From positions 1 to 25,912 of the forward strand of contig CALWAA010000004.1 of NCBI GenBank assembly GCA_944372725.1: a stretch of DNA of 25,912 nucleotides, in the 5' to 3' direction. The translations under genes and the position numbers were made by a program. Shown piece after piece: positions 7,487 through 17,153 of the stretch (the first letter of the stretch is position 1; every line of letters begins with the position of its first letter). The notes beneath the pieces were generated by a model. It saw nothing but the letters and a program-made list of their open reading frames with translations, made no database searches and was not told the DNA's origin. This DNA comes from an uncultured Bacilli bacterium (GTDB lineage Bacteria > Bacillota_I > Bacilli_A > RF39 > UBA660).

Positions 7487-7512
7487 TTTTTTGAGCCTAA
7501 AGGAGGATGGAA

Positions 7513-7758
7513 ATGAACAGATTAAAAGAGCTTAGAGAAGATAGAGATTTATATCAAAAAGATATTGCTAAGCTAATTCATATTGACCAATCAAATTATA
7601 GTAAGTATGAACTGGAAAAAATAAATATTCCAGTTGAAACTTTACGTCGACTTGCAGATTATTATAATACTTCTATTGACTATATTTTATATAGAACCGA
7701 TGTTAGAAAAGCTTATCCTAAAAGTATTGTAAATGAAAAGACAGTTCAAACTAATTAG
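7513..7758 (+). CDS. Xre-family helix-turn-helix regulator
   Basis: This 81-residue single-domain DNA-binding protein is of the Cro/C1 (HTH_3) type. The helix-turn-helix is YQKDIAKLIHIDQSNYSKYE (about 14-33), followed by VETLRRLADYYNTSIDYILYRTD, typical of the family. The C-terminal 15 residues are a polar tail. I chose ATG 7513 because AGGAGG (7501-7506) is 6 bases upstream. The ATG at 7507 directly abuts it and cannot be used well. It stands alone between the Rpn remnant and polC, so no target is obvious. Autoregulation is common in this family but is not shown here. Confidence 0.88.
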   Translation: MNRLKELREDRDLYQKDIAKLIHIDQSNYSKYELEKINIPVETLRRLADYYNTSIDYILYRTDVRKAYPKSIVNEKTVQTN

Positions 7759-7768
7759 AACTGTCTTT
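7737..7768. terminator. Bidirectional terminator between xre and polC
   Basis: The stem AAAGACAGTTC / GAACTGTCTTT (7737-7747 and 7758-7768) is followed by a T run on the plus strand and by CTTTTCATTT on the minus strand. Its arms contain the last codons of xre and abut the polC stop codon. Confidence 0.8.
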
Positions 7769-10700
7769 TTAAAAGTCAAATAAACTTAACTGACTTGTTT
7801 CTGGTAAATTACCAAATACTCCTAAACTTTTTAATTTATCAATTGTTGTTCCATTAACATGACCACGCATTCCAAAATCTTCTATACTATAGAATGGTTT
7901 AATATTTCTTTCTTCAATGATTTTGGCTGCTACACTATCTCCTAGTCCATCTAAAGTTCTAAATGGACAAATCAAAGTGATACCATCATCAGCAAGAATA
8001 AAGTTTTTACCATCACTTTTTTCAATATCAATATTACCAAACTTAAATCCTCTAGCTGTTGCTTCTAATGCTAATTTTAGTGTTTCAAGTACACTTGATT
8101 CTTTATTCGTAGCATTATAGCCTTTATTAATTATTTCATTCATTCTTGCTTTTATGGCATCATACCCTTTCACCATTGTTTCTAATTCAAAATCATCAAA
8201 TCTAGTTGAAAAATAGGTTGCATAATAAATGCCTGGCATATGAACTTTAAAATAAGCAATTCTAAATGCACTCATAACATAAGCCGCAGCATGGGCTTTT
8301 GGGAACATGTATTTAATTTTTTCACAAGAATTAATATACCAATCAGCGATACCGGCTTCTTGCATTTCAGCTTTAAATTTTGCCCATCCTTCTGGGTCTT
8401 TACTAGCTTTTCCTTTACGAACAAACTCCATAATTTTGAAAGCTTTAATTGGAGCCATGCCATTATACATTAAGTAAACCATAATATCATCACGACAACC
8501 AATAACATCACTAAAGGGAACAATGTTATTCCTAATTAATTCTTGGGCATTGCCTAGCCATACATCCGTACCATGAGAAAGTCCGGATATTTTAATTAGT
8601 TCAGCAAAAGTTTTTGGTTTAGTATCAACAAGCATACCAATCGTAAATGGAGTTCCAAATTCTGGTACACCAAGTGTTCCTGTTTCGTTCATAATTTGTT
8701 CTTTGGTAACGCCTAAAGGTTCAGGCGATAAGAAAATGCCCATTGTCTCTTTATCATCCATTGGTACAGTAGTTACATCAATACCCGTTAAATCTTGTAT
8801 CATTCTAAGTTGTGTTGGGTCAGTATGACCTAAAATATCCAGTTTTAAAACATCTTCATCAATAGCATGGTAATCAAAGTGCGTTGTTCGCCATGCGGCA
8901 TCAATATCTTCGGCTGGATATTGGAACGGCGTAAAATCAAAGACATCCATGTATCCAGGTATGACGACAATTCCTCCTGGATGTTGACCTGTTGTTCTTT
9001 TAACACCAGTACATCCTTTAGCAAGTCGCTCTATTTCCGCATTATTTAAGATAATTCCTTTTTGTTCGGCATAGCCTCTTACAAAACCAAAAGCTGTTTT
9101 TTCAGCCACGGTACCAATGGTTCCAGCACGATATACATTATCAACACCAAATAATACTTTGGTATAATCATGAGCAGCAGCTTGATTTAAATCAGAGAAA
9201 TTAAGGTCGATATCAGGAACTTTATCCGCATTAAATCCAAGGAAAGTAGCAAATGGCATGTCTTGGCCATCTTTAGTCATGAATGTTCCACACTTTGGAC
9301 AAGCTTTATCCGGTAAGTCAAAACCACTTTTATAAATACTGCCATAAGAAGTTCCATTCTCGTCTTCAAAACTGGAATATTTACAATTTTTACAACGATA
9401 ATGGGGAGATAAAGCATTTACCTCGGTTATTCCCATCATGGTAGCCACGAAACTTGAACCAACCGAACCACGAGAACCTACTAAGAAGCCATCATCATTA
9501 CTCTTCTTAACTAATTTTTGAGCAATTAAATAAATAACGTCAAACCCGCCACCAATGATACCACCGAGGGTTTTCTTTACTTTTTTGTCAATATCCGCTA
9601 GAGGGTCAGTTTCTTTTTCTGTTTTTAGTTCTGCTTCTAAAGCTTCTTTTTCGCAGGCGTCTGCATTTTTAATTTTTTCTCCTAACTCTTCTATTTTGGT
9701 AGTATGTTCTTTTTCAAGTTTTAATACTAACTCTTCTTTTACAACTCTTTTTACTTCCTCAAAGCCTTTTAAAATAGTTTCATGAAGAATACGAAAAGCT
9801 TTTGTTGTCAGTTCATCACCACTTAAGTGTTCTTCTCTTTCTAATCTTGCTTTAATACTTTCTAAAACACTATCACCATATAACTCTTTTGATATACGTT
9901 CTTCAATGTTTTGAGGAAGTGGGTCCCCATACCAATCGGCAGCTTTTTTATAAACCATTTCGGTTACAGTTTCCACAGAATTTTCAATTCTTGGTGAAAA
10001 TGGAACACCACCTGTTTGAATAATTACTTCTACTTCTTCAATCATATCCGCAATTTTATTGGTGTTTAGAACAACGATTTCATATGCTAAATCTTTTCCT
10101 AAAAAGGCAAATTCTTGCAGCATTTCTTCCGTTGTACGAATATGCATATCTGGTTGTTCTATTCCCCTTTTATTTAAAGGATGTAATTTACCGTTTGATT
10201 TTTGAGCAATAATAATATCACGATAAATTTTATCTTTTGGGGTTAAATAATGCGCATCACTGGTTGCTACCACCAATTTTCCAGCATCACGAGCTACCCT
10301 AATAATCTTTTTTAAGTGTTCTTCTAAATCATTCATCGTTTTAAAACCGCTTGATTCCATTTGCAATAAATGTTTAAAAGCACTAATAGGTTGAACTTCA
10401 ATATAATCATAAAACCCTATTAAATTAGCTAATTCTTCATCATCCTTGGTTTTTGCTTCTTCAAATATTTCGCCATTAATACAGCCACTGCCAATTAAAA
10501 GACCTTCTCTTAGCTTTTTTAATTCACCCCTAGGAAGTTTTGGTTCACTATTTTTAAATAAATAAGTGGTATTAGCATAACTAATGATTTTAAATAGATT
10601 TTTTAGGCCAACCTTATTTTTAACTAAACAACATAAATGAAATGGAAATGAGAATTTAATTAATTCATTCGTATCTACTGAATTAAATAATTTGGTTGTT

Positions 10701-12787
10701 GTTTCAATGTTTCTAGAATCCAGCTCTTCACACATTTTATGAAAAGCATGAGCTGTTCCCTCGGCATCATAATCCGCTCTATGATGAGCATCTTCATCCC
10801 ACTCAATTTTATATCTTCTAACTAAAGTCGTTAGTTTATGATTGGGCCATTCTGGATGTAACATACGAGCCATACTCATCGTATCTAAGACCGTATTATT
10901 AAATTCGCCAAGATTATATTTATTGCAAGCAGCACTAATAAAGCCAATATCGAATTTAGCATTATGAGCAACCATAGGAAGGTCACCAGTCCACTCTAAA
11001 AATCTTTTTGTGACTTCTTCCTCAGAATCATGACCCGCTAGCATATCATCAGTAATACATGTTAGGTCAATAATCTTTTGAGGTAATGGTCTTTTAGGGT
11101 CGATAAATTCATCAAAACGGTCTAAGATTTCGCCATCTTTTATTTTTACCGCCCCAATTTCAATCATTTGGTCAGAGCCAACATAAAAACCAGTTGTTTC
11201 AGTATCAAATACTACATATTCTTGACCAAGTAAATCATATTCTTTTAAATTAAAGATAAAATCAATATCGTCATTAACAACATTTAATTCGGCACCATAT
11301 AAAACCTTAAATCTTTCATCACCCGTTTTTCCTTTATTCACATCATTAACCGCATGAAAAAGGTCTGGGTAAGACTGAACCGCATTATGGTCCGTTACAG
11401 CAATCGCTTTATGTCCAAGCTTTAAGGCATGAGAAACTAGAGATTTCGCTTCAATTACACCATCCATCGTACTCATCATGGTATGAGCATGTAATTCTAC
11501 TCTTTTAACCTCGGCATTATCAACAATCTTTTCTTCTTTAGAATCAATAATTTCAATATTCCATAATTGTAACACCATTTCATGAGAATAATTATCAAAT
11601 TCAACATTTCCTGAAAACCGAAACCATTTGCCCTTCTTCATAGCACCTTTTATGCCATTTTTGATAAGAGCAAATTCTTTTTTGTTCTTTTTAAACACTT
11701 TAGCTAAAATACTATTTGTATTATCACTTATCTTTAAAGTCATAATATTAATTATATCTTTTTCTAATAATTCATCACCAAAAACATAAGCTTCCACAAT
11801 AATATTTTCTTCAGCACCTAAAATATTTTCAAGAGGAGTAATACTTCCCTCTTTATGTTCACCAAGAATAATATTAGGATTTTCATTTTGAGGAATAATA
11901 ATTTCTCGATTTTCAATACGCTCAATATTTCTAATACTCATCGCTAAACATTTAGAATAAGAATCAAAATCAATATTACCATTTAAACGAAACCAATCAT
12001 CTTCTTTTAAAACTTCTTTTATCTTTAAATATTCATCCTTATCTTTAAAGAATGCTTTAGTAAGCATACTTTTAGAATTATCATTCACATTTATGGTAAT
12101 AATATTAATATTTTCTCTTTCTAAAACAGATATTGATTCTATATAACCCTCAATAGTAATATTTCTACCTACATTATTGATAGATACAATACTTACTGGT
12201 TCTTTGGTAATAGCTTTCCCCAAAATAATACTTCCTGGAGTAAATTCTCTTACAATTTCCTTATATTCAATTGGAGCTTGCACTTCTTCTAGCTCTTTAG
12301 ATACATTCTCTCTTAATTCTTCATTTAATTTCGTTGTAATAAAGAAATCTTTTAATCCATATTCATTTAATATTTTTAGAATATTATTTTCTTCTTTTTT
12401 AATATTTTCCTCTTCAGCCGGACTCATAACTTCAAAAATGATAATATCATCATCGATAAGAGGAGTGCGTTCTACTAAACTAATTAATGATGGCTTTTTA
12501 TCTACTAATCGCTTTACAATTGTTTTAATATAATCTAGGCATTCTTCCTCCGTTACCTCATCATAATTTATCATAATATTACATTTATATTCGCCATTTA
12601 TTTTGTTTTTTGAAGCTTCTAATAAAGCATCTATTTCTTTGATAGGTAAAACTTTTTTATTATGAAGATAAATGTTAAAAACCTCTTCTTTTTTGTTTAA
12701 AACTACTTTTTCAATCTCTATTTCATCAAAATCGTTTGTTTCAGGCACAAAATTGATACTTTGGAAAAATGAATGGATATCATGCAT
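7769..12787 (-). CDS. polC: DNA polymerase III alpha subunit, PolC type
   Basis: PolC is the main replicase of low-GC Gram-positives. The 1672-residue protein is clearly longer than B. subtilis PolC (1437). In order it has an N-terminal domain, two tandem OB-like domains (about 200-295 and 318-418), and a PHP domain (HAHTMMSTMDGV at 433, TDHNAVQS) interrupted by a DEDDh proofreading exonuclease (VVFDTETTG, HNAKFD, HHRADYDAEGT). A helical insertion (about 955-1075) precedes the zinc finger (CKNC/CPKC) and the palm with VPDIDLNFS. The C-terminus SQLSLFDF is a beta-clamp-binding motif. I chose ATG 12787 because AGGTG lies 6 bases upstream. It overlaps dnaE by 8 bases. Confidence 0.96.
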   Translation of the reverse strand: MHDIHSFFQSINFVPETNDFDEIEIEKVVLNKKEEVFNIYLHNKKVLPIKEIDALLEASKNKINGEYKCNIMINYDEVTEEECLDYIKTIVKRLVDKKPSLISLVERTPLIDDDIIIFEVMSPAEEENIKKEENNILKILNEYGLKDFFITTKLNEELRENVSKELEEVQAPIEYKEIVREFTPGSIILGKAITKEPVSIVSINNVGRNITIEGYIESISVLERENINIITINVNDNSKSMLTKAFFKDKDEYLKIKEVLKEDDWFRLNGNIDFDSYSKCLAMSIRNIERIENREIIIPQNENPNIILGEHKEGSITPLENILGAEENIIVEAYVFGDELLEKDIINIMTLKISDNTNSILAKVFKKNKKEFALIKNGIKGAMKKGKWFRFSGNVEFDNYSHEMVLQLWNIEIIDSKEEKIVDNAEVKRVELHAHTMMSTMDGVIEAKSLVSHALKLGHKAIAVTDHNAVQSYPDLFHAVNDVNKGKTGDERFKVLYGAELNVVNDDIDFIFNLKEYDLLGQEYVVFDTETTGFYVGSDQMIEIGAVKIKDGEILDRFDEFIDPKRPLPQKIIDLTCITDDMLAGHDSEEEVTKRFLEWTGDLPMVAHNAKFDIGFISAACNKYNLGEFNNTVLDTMSMARMLHPEWPNHKLTTLVRRYKIEWDEDAHHRADYDAEGTAHAFHKMCEELDSRNIETTTKLFNSVDTNELIKFSFPFHLCCLVKNKVGLKNLFKIISYANTTYLFKNSEPKLPRGELKKLREGLLIGSGCINGEIFEEAKTKDDEELANLIGFYDYIEVQPISAFKHLLQMESSGFKTMNDLEEHLKKIIRVARDAGKLVVATSDAHYLTPKDKIYRDIIIAQKSNGKLHPLNKRGIEQPDMHIRTTEEMLQEFAFLGKDLAYEIVVLNTNKIADMIEEVEVIIQTGGVPFSPRIENSVETVTEMVYKKAADWYGDPLPQNIEERISKELYGDSVLESIKARLEREEHLSGDELTTKAFRILHETILKGFEEVKRVVKEELVLKLEKEHTTKIEELGEKIKNADACEKEALEAELKTEKETDPLADIDKKVKKTLGGIIGGGFDVIYLIAQKLVKKSNDDGFLVGSRGSVGSSFVATMMGITEVNALSPHYRCKNCKYSSFEDENGTSYGSIYKSGFDLPDKACPKCGTFMTKDGQDMPFATFLGFNADKVPDIDLNFSDLNQAAAHDYTKVLFGVDNVYRAGTIGTVAEKTAFGFVRGYAEQKGIILNNAEIERLAKGCTGVKRTTGQHPGGIVVIPGYMDVFDFTPFQYPAEDIDAAWRTTHFDYHAIDEDVLKLDILGHTDPTQLRMIQDLTGIDVTTVPMDDKETMGIFLSPEPLGVTKEQIMNETGTLGVPEFGTPFTIGMLVDTKPKTFAELIKISGLSHGTDVWLGNAQELIRNNIVPFSDVIGCRDDIMVYLMYNGMAPIKAFKIMEFVRKGKASKDPEGWAKFKAEMQEAGIADWYINSCEKIKYMFPKAHAAAYVMSAFRIAYFKVHMPGIYYATYFSTRFDDFELETMVKGYDAIKARMNEIINKGYNATNKESSVLETLKLALEATARGFKFGNIDIEKSDGKNFILADDGITLICPFRTLDGLGDSVAAKIIEERNIKPFYSIEDFGMRGHVNGTTIDKLKSLGVFGNLPETSQLSLFDF

Positions 12788-15689
12788 GATTATCACCTAC
12801 TACTTTCTGTAATCCATTAATGTTTATTTGATAGCTATCAAATCTTTTGGTTACTAAACCTTGTACTGCTATTATATCACCTTTTTTTATATTTTTGATT
12901 AAAGAATAGCCATTTGGAAACAAAACAAATTCGCCATTTCCCGTTTCATCACTTCCCGTAATAAAAGCCATTTTATCCCCTTTTTTAGTTTCAATTGTTT
13001 TAATTTTTTCTATTAAAATAACACTTTTAATTCTTTTATTAAAATAAGAAGCAATATGTTCTAGTTTCATAATACTTTTATCATTGTATTTGCTAACTGG
13101 ATGATTGGTCACATAAAAGCCATAAGAATTTAATTCCATGTTTCTTAAAGTTTCTTCATCATATTCTGGATATTCCGTTATGATAGGCTTCATGACAAAC
13201 TCGGCATCCAAATCACTGATTAAACCAGCATAATTAATCGCCGCATCCAAATTTTCTATCATCGTTTGTTTAGTAAGACAAAAATTATCTAAAGCACCAG
13301 CTTCAATTAAAGAAGTAATGGTCTTTTTATTATTACTCCTACCATAAACTCGGGAGATAAAATCTAAATAGTCTTTAAATTCTCTATTTTTTCTTTCTTC
13401 TAATATAGAGATAGAGGCCGTTACACCCAAATTTTTAATACTACCTAAAGGAAGCATTAAAGAACTTTTTACTACCTTATAAGTTTGCATGGCAATATTA
13501 ACATCTGGTTTTAAGATTTTAATTCCCACTTTTCTTGCTTCATCAATATACTCTTTGGTTTTAATTTCACTACCTAAACTCATATTTAAAAGATTAGTAA
13601 TAAAATAAATTGGGAATTTTACTTTTAAATAAGCCATCCGATAACCAATTAGAGCATAACATACGGAATGAGCTTTGTTAAAGCCATAATTAGCAAATTT
13701 TAAAATTAAATCATAAATCTCTATGGCAAGCTCTTTTTGATATCCTCTACTTATAGCGTTATTAATAAAATGTTCTTTATCCTGTAAAATAACACTTTCC
13801 TTTTTTTTGGACATTGCTCGTCTAATATTATCTGCTTCCGCATAAGAATAGCCTCCTATTTTAACAAGTATTTGCATAACTTGCTCTTGATAGACAATTA
13901 CACCATAAGTTTCTTTTAAAATTGGCTCTAAATCAGAATGAAGGTAAGTTACCGCTTCAAGTCCATGTTTTCTTCTCACAAACATATCAATATTATTCAT
14001 TGGTCCTGGTCTAAATAAAGCCACACTCGCAACTAAATCGGAAAAACTAGACGGTTTTAGTTTTTTCATTAAGTTTTTCATACCACTACTTTCATATTGA
14101 AATATTCCCTCTGTATCTGCATTACAAAAGAGCTTAAATATTTCCGGGTCATTTAAGTTAATCTTATTTAAATCTAACTCTTTACCAGTATTTGTTTTAA
14201 TTAATTCTAAAACATTGGCAATAATGGTAAGATTTCTTAGGGCAAGAAAGTCCATTTTAAGTAATCCCAAAGGTTCTAAATATTCCATGGTAATTCCAGT
14301 CATAAAGTTTCCAGAATTATAGTTTAGAGGGATTACTTCATCTAAGGGAACACTTGATATGACCACACCGGCCGCATGCGTTGATATATGTCTTTTAAAA
14401 CCTTCTATTTTTAAAGCAATTTTATATACTTCTTTTAAAGATGCATTTTGATGTAAAAATTCTTTTACCTCTATCTTTTCTAAATTTTCTTTTAAAGAAG
14501 TTTTAGCATCAATAATACTAGCAAACTTATCCATTAATTCCGGACTTATTTCAAGAATGCGCCCCGTATCTCGTAAGGCTTGTTTTGATGCAAGTGTCCC
14601 AAAAGTCATGATAGGTGCCACATTTTTTTCACCATATCTTTTTCTTACATAATCAATCACTTCGCCCCGCTTGGTATATTCAAAATCAATATCAATATCC
14701 GGCATCGTAATACGTTCAGGATTTAAAAATCTCTCAAAAAGCAAATTATATTTTATGGGGTCTACATCTGTAATACCAACACTAAAACTAACTAAGGAAC
14801 CAGCCGCACTCCCTCTTCCGGGACCAACTAAAATATTATTTTTTTTGGCATATAAAACATAGTCATAAACAATTAAAAAATAATCAACAAACCCCATTTT
14901 ATTTATAATCGAAAGTTCATAGTTTAATCTTTCTTGATATTCTCTAGGTACGTTTCCATTTAATCTTTTACTTAACCCTTTTTTAGCTAAAGAGCTCAAA
15001 TACTCATAAGAATTAATCTCTTTATTATACATAGGAATATAATAACCTTTTTGATTAATATCTAAGTTTATGTCTTGAATAAAGTTCTCAGTTGTTTCTT
15101 CATCTTCTTTTTTTAGGAATAAGTTTAAGTAATAATTCTCATAATGATATGTTATTTCCCTAGCTAAGCAACCCTTATCTATCGCTTCTAAATATTTTAA
15201 ATAAACGGTATCTTCTTTTAATAAACATCTGGCTTCTTTTATATAAAGAGCTTTTTCGGTTTTTAATAATGCTTCAATTTTTTCAGTATCATTTCCATAA
15301 CTTAAATAAGCATCTGGAAATACATTTAATAACTCATAAGAATTCCGTGGTAAAACTATTTTTATATTTGTTAAATATTCTTTTATGTTTTCCAAAGTTA
15401 ATTCTTTTGTTTCTTTTAAAGTATGAATTTTTAGTAGATTTTTATAACCTTCATTATCTTTAGGATATAATATGATTTCATTATTATCTATATTTAAATC
15501 TAAACCAATGATAGGCTTTAGATTACTTGCCCTCATTTTAGTAAAAAATTCCATTACCCCATATAAGTTTTCATCACATATCGCACAACTAGTGATATTA
15601 TGTTTTTTTAAGAATAGAATTAAAGAATCTACTTTGATTGTACTTTTCAGTAAGCTATATTCTGTTTTAATTTTTAATGGTACAAACAT
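12780..15689 (-). CDS. dnaE: DNA polymerase III alpha subunit, DnaE type
   Basis: DnaE is the second, error-prone replicase of Firmicutes; in B. subtilis it extends RNA primers before handing over to PolC. At 969 residues it is shorter than the B. subtilis enzyme (1115). The N-terminal PHP domain is degenerate: KTEYSLLKS and CDENLYGVMEF lack the metal-binding His residues seen in active relatives. The polymerase core has LVGPGRGSAAGSLV (287-300), PDIDIDF (330-336, catalytic Asp331 and Asp333), and GRHISTHAAG-like, FRPGPMNNID and YGFNKAHSVCYA blocks. Helix-hairpin-helix and C-terminal OB domains follow (KKGDKMAFITGSDE). ATG 15689 follows GGGGTGAT. It is the first gene of a dnaE-polC operon. 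Confidence 0.95.
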   Translation of the reverse strand: MFVPLKIKTEYSLLKSTIKVDSLILFLKKHNITSCAICDENLYGVMEFFTKMRASNLKPIIGLDLNIDNNEIILYPKDNEGYKNLLKIHTLKETKELTLENIKEYLTNIKIVLPRNSYELLNVFPDAYLSYGNDTEKIEALLKTEKALYIKEARCLLKEDTVYLKYLEAIDKGCLAREITYHYENYYLNLFLKKEDEETTENFIQDINLDINQKGYYIPMYNKEINSYEYLSSLAKKGLSKRLNGNVPREYQERLNYELSIINKMGFVDYFLIVYDYVLYAKKNNILVGPGRGSAAGSLVSFSVGITDVDPIKYNLLFERFLNPERITMPDIDIDFEYTKRGEVIDYVRKRYGEKNVAPIMTFGTLASKQALRDTGRILEISPELMDKFASIIDAKTSLKENLEKIEVKEFLHQNASLKEVYKIALKIEGFKRHISTHAAGVVISSVPLDEVIPLNYNSGNFMTGITMEYLEPLGLLKMDFLALRNLTIIANVLELIKTNTGKELDLNKINLNDPEIFKLFCNADTEGIFQYESSGMKNLMKKLKPSSFSDLVASVALFRPGPMNNIDMFVRRKHGLEAVTYLHSDLEPILKETYGVIVYQEQVMQILVKIGGYSYAEADNIRRAMSKKKESVILQDKEHFINNAISRGYQKELAIEIYDLILKFANYGFNKAHSVCYALIGYRMAYLKVKFPIYFITNLLNMSLGSEIKTKEYIDEARKVGIKILKPDVNIAMQTYKVVKSSLMLPLGSIKNLGVTASISILEERKNREFKDYLDFISRVYGRSNNKKTITSLIEAGALDNFCLTKQTMIENLDAAINYAGLISDLDAEFVMKPIITEYPEYDEETLRNMELNSYGFYVTNHPVSKYNDKSIMKLEHIASYFNKRIKSVILIEKIKTIETKKGDKMAFITGSDETGNGEFVLFPNGYSLIKNIKKGDIIAVQGLVTKRFDSYQININGLQKVVGDNHA

Positions 15690-15709
15690 AATATCACCCC
15701 ACTATAAAT

Positions 15710-15718
15710 ATTATAACA
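15710..15718 (-). promoter_or_regulatory. Extended -10 promoter of dnaE-polC
   Basis: On the minus strand, TG-T-TATAAT (15718-15710) is a perfect extended -10 element 20 bases upstream of the dnaE ATG. The -35 region is only T-rich. Confidence 0.55.
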
Positions 15719-15765
15719 AAAATACAACTGTTAAAAAAGCCTTTCTTTCCATATTTTTAACATTT

Positions 15766-15793
15766 AAAAACAAGCACTTTTTTGCTTGTTTTT
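15766..15793. terminator. Terminator between the GNAT gene and dnaE
   Basis: The 11-bp stem AAAAACAAGCA / TGCTTGTTTTT (15766-15776 and 15783-15793) has T-rich flanks on both strands. It most likely ends the leftward 15878-17137 transcript. A further small palindrome, TTTATTTC/GAAATAAA (15801-15819), lies next to it. Confidence 0.75.
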
Positions 15794-15877
15794 GCTTTCT
15801 TTTATTTCCTTGAAATAAAGTAATATTTCATGAACTATCATCTTGTAATTTCTTAAATATTTACTAATAAATTATAA

Positions 15878-17137
15878 TTATCGTTGTAAGTTTTGGAACA
15901 TTTCATTATTTAATAAGTCTGTTAAATGACCAATTTTTGCCTCATAATAATTAATACTTTTTTCATTACTTGCTTGTTCTAATTGTTTAGCATAGGTTTC
16001 TATTTTTTGTTCAATTCTTTCTTTCATAGCAAGCATATCAATTCCAAAATTTTCGGAATAATAATTGTATTCCATTAATATTTCTAGTTCTATTTCATAT
16101 AAGAACTCTTGCAAATCTTCTTTATTTATTTTATGTATATATACTCTTCTGTTTTGGTCTTTCATTCTTTCTACATATAAATATTTATCAATACCAAAAG
16201 CACCTAGAACTTCTTGAGAATTTGTATTACTATTATGAATAGTACTTACTAAATATATTTCATTATTTTCTGGATTTTCAAAATAAATTGCAAACATAGC
16301 TTTTAAAGTTTCATATAACATTGCTTTGGCTAATCCTGCACTACGATAATCACTTCTAACTGCACATGTATTAATTTCTAAAGCATTTTTACTTTCAACA
16401 CCAAAGAATGGTTCTAAATCAAAATTTGGTTGTTCAATAAAATTAGGCTCTTGATATTTTAAAAATAATTCATAATTAGAAATTAAAGTATCTAAGGGAA
16501 CTGTATAACCTGTTTCTTGATATAATTCTTCTAGTAATTTTCTATCAACATCGTTTATACCATAAAAATATATTTCAGCAAATGCGGTAGTTTTATCCAT
16601 CTTAGCATATTCTTTAGACATTTCAATATTAATTACTCTTCTTAAAAAATTATTTTCATAAAAAGTATTATTTTCTACTTGATTTTCGATAAATTCAGCA
16701 ATATCAAAACCATTTTTATTTCTTTCTGGGTCTTCAGTTATTTCTCTGGCCTTTTCATCAAAAATAATAATTTTTCGTAAATATTCTTTTGTAACATAAC
16801 GATTATAGTCTTTTATATCACTAAAATTATTAGCCAAATTATTTTTATAATCTATTGTTGTATGAAAATATTTTGTATAATCACTATTTGTATTTTGAGG
16901 TACATTTAAATTGGTAAAAGCATATCCTACTACTTCATCATTTGAATTGACTGCAACAAAAACTTCACTTGTATTTAATTCAATATATCTCTTTATTGCG
17001 TCTTCATTAGTACCAAAAAATTGACCAGTTTTATTATTTAAAATATTTTCTTCTTTTATTTGTTCACCAAGTTGATACATCTGTGTTGGATAATCTTTAT
17101 AATTATCTTTGTTTAATCTAATTATTTTAACATCCAT
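15878..17137 (-). CDS. Large GNAT-like N-acetyltransferase of unknown substrate
   Basis: This is a 419-residue cytoplasmic protein with no membrane helix. EVFVAVNSNDEVVGYAFTNL (about 58-77) resembles the beta-strand pair before a GNAT core. NTCAVRSDYRSAGLAKAML (about 256-274) matches GNAT motif A, with RSAGLAKA in the acetyl-CoA pyrophosphate-binding position. The middle 170 residues are a polar, helical insertion, and the last 60 look like a coiled coil. I do not recognise a named family. I chose ATG 17137 because AGGAGTGAT lies just upstream. It follows efp after a strong terminator, with the ribosome binding site starting at the end of the T tract. It is therefore probably expressed by read-through or from an unseen promoter. 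Confidence 0.7.
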   Translation of the reverse strand: MDVKIIRLNKDNYKDYPTQMYQLGEQIKEENILNNKTGQFFGTNEDAIKRYIELNTSEVFVAVNSNDEVVGYAFTNLNVPQNTNSDYTKYFHTTIDYKNNLANNFSDIKDYNRYVTKEYLRKIIIFDEKAREITEDPERNKNGFDIAEFIENQVENNTFYENNFLRRVINIEMSKEYAKMDKTTAFAEIYFYGINDVDRKLLEELYQETGYTVPLDTLISNYELFLKYQEPNFIEQPNFDLEPFFGVESKNALEINTCAVRSDYRSAGLAKAMLYETLKAMFAIYFENPENNEIYLVSTIHNSNTNSQEVLGAFGIDKYLYVERMKDQNRRVYIHKINKEDLQEFLYEIELEILMEYNYYSENFGIDMLAMKERIEQKIETYAKQLEQASNEKSINYYEAKIGHLTDLLNNEMFQNLQR

Positions 17138-17153
17138 TTTATCACTCCTCACT

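Noticed and set aside
7192..7506. CRISPR, tRNA or insertion sequence in the gap around the Rpn remnant
   Set aside because: There are no repeat-spacer pattern, cloverleaf sequence or terminal inverted repeats. Only the remnant, one hairpin and the xre promoter are visible.
12177..12533. 118-codon plus-strand open frame opposite polC
   Set aside because: It is the mirror of a well-supported polC reading frame, has Ser/Ile-rich low-complexity composition and no ribosome binding site.
15472..15813. 113-codon plus-strand open frame opposite the dnaE start and its promoter
   Set aside because: It runs antisense through dnaE, its promoter and a terminator hairpin. The composition is Phe/Lys/Ser-rich without a recognisable domain.
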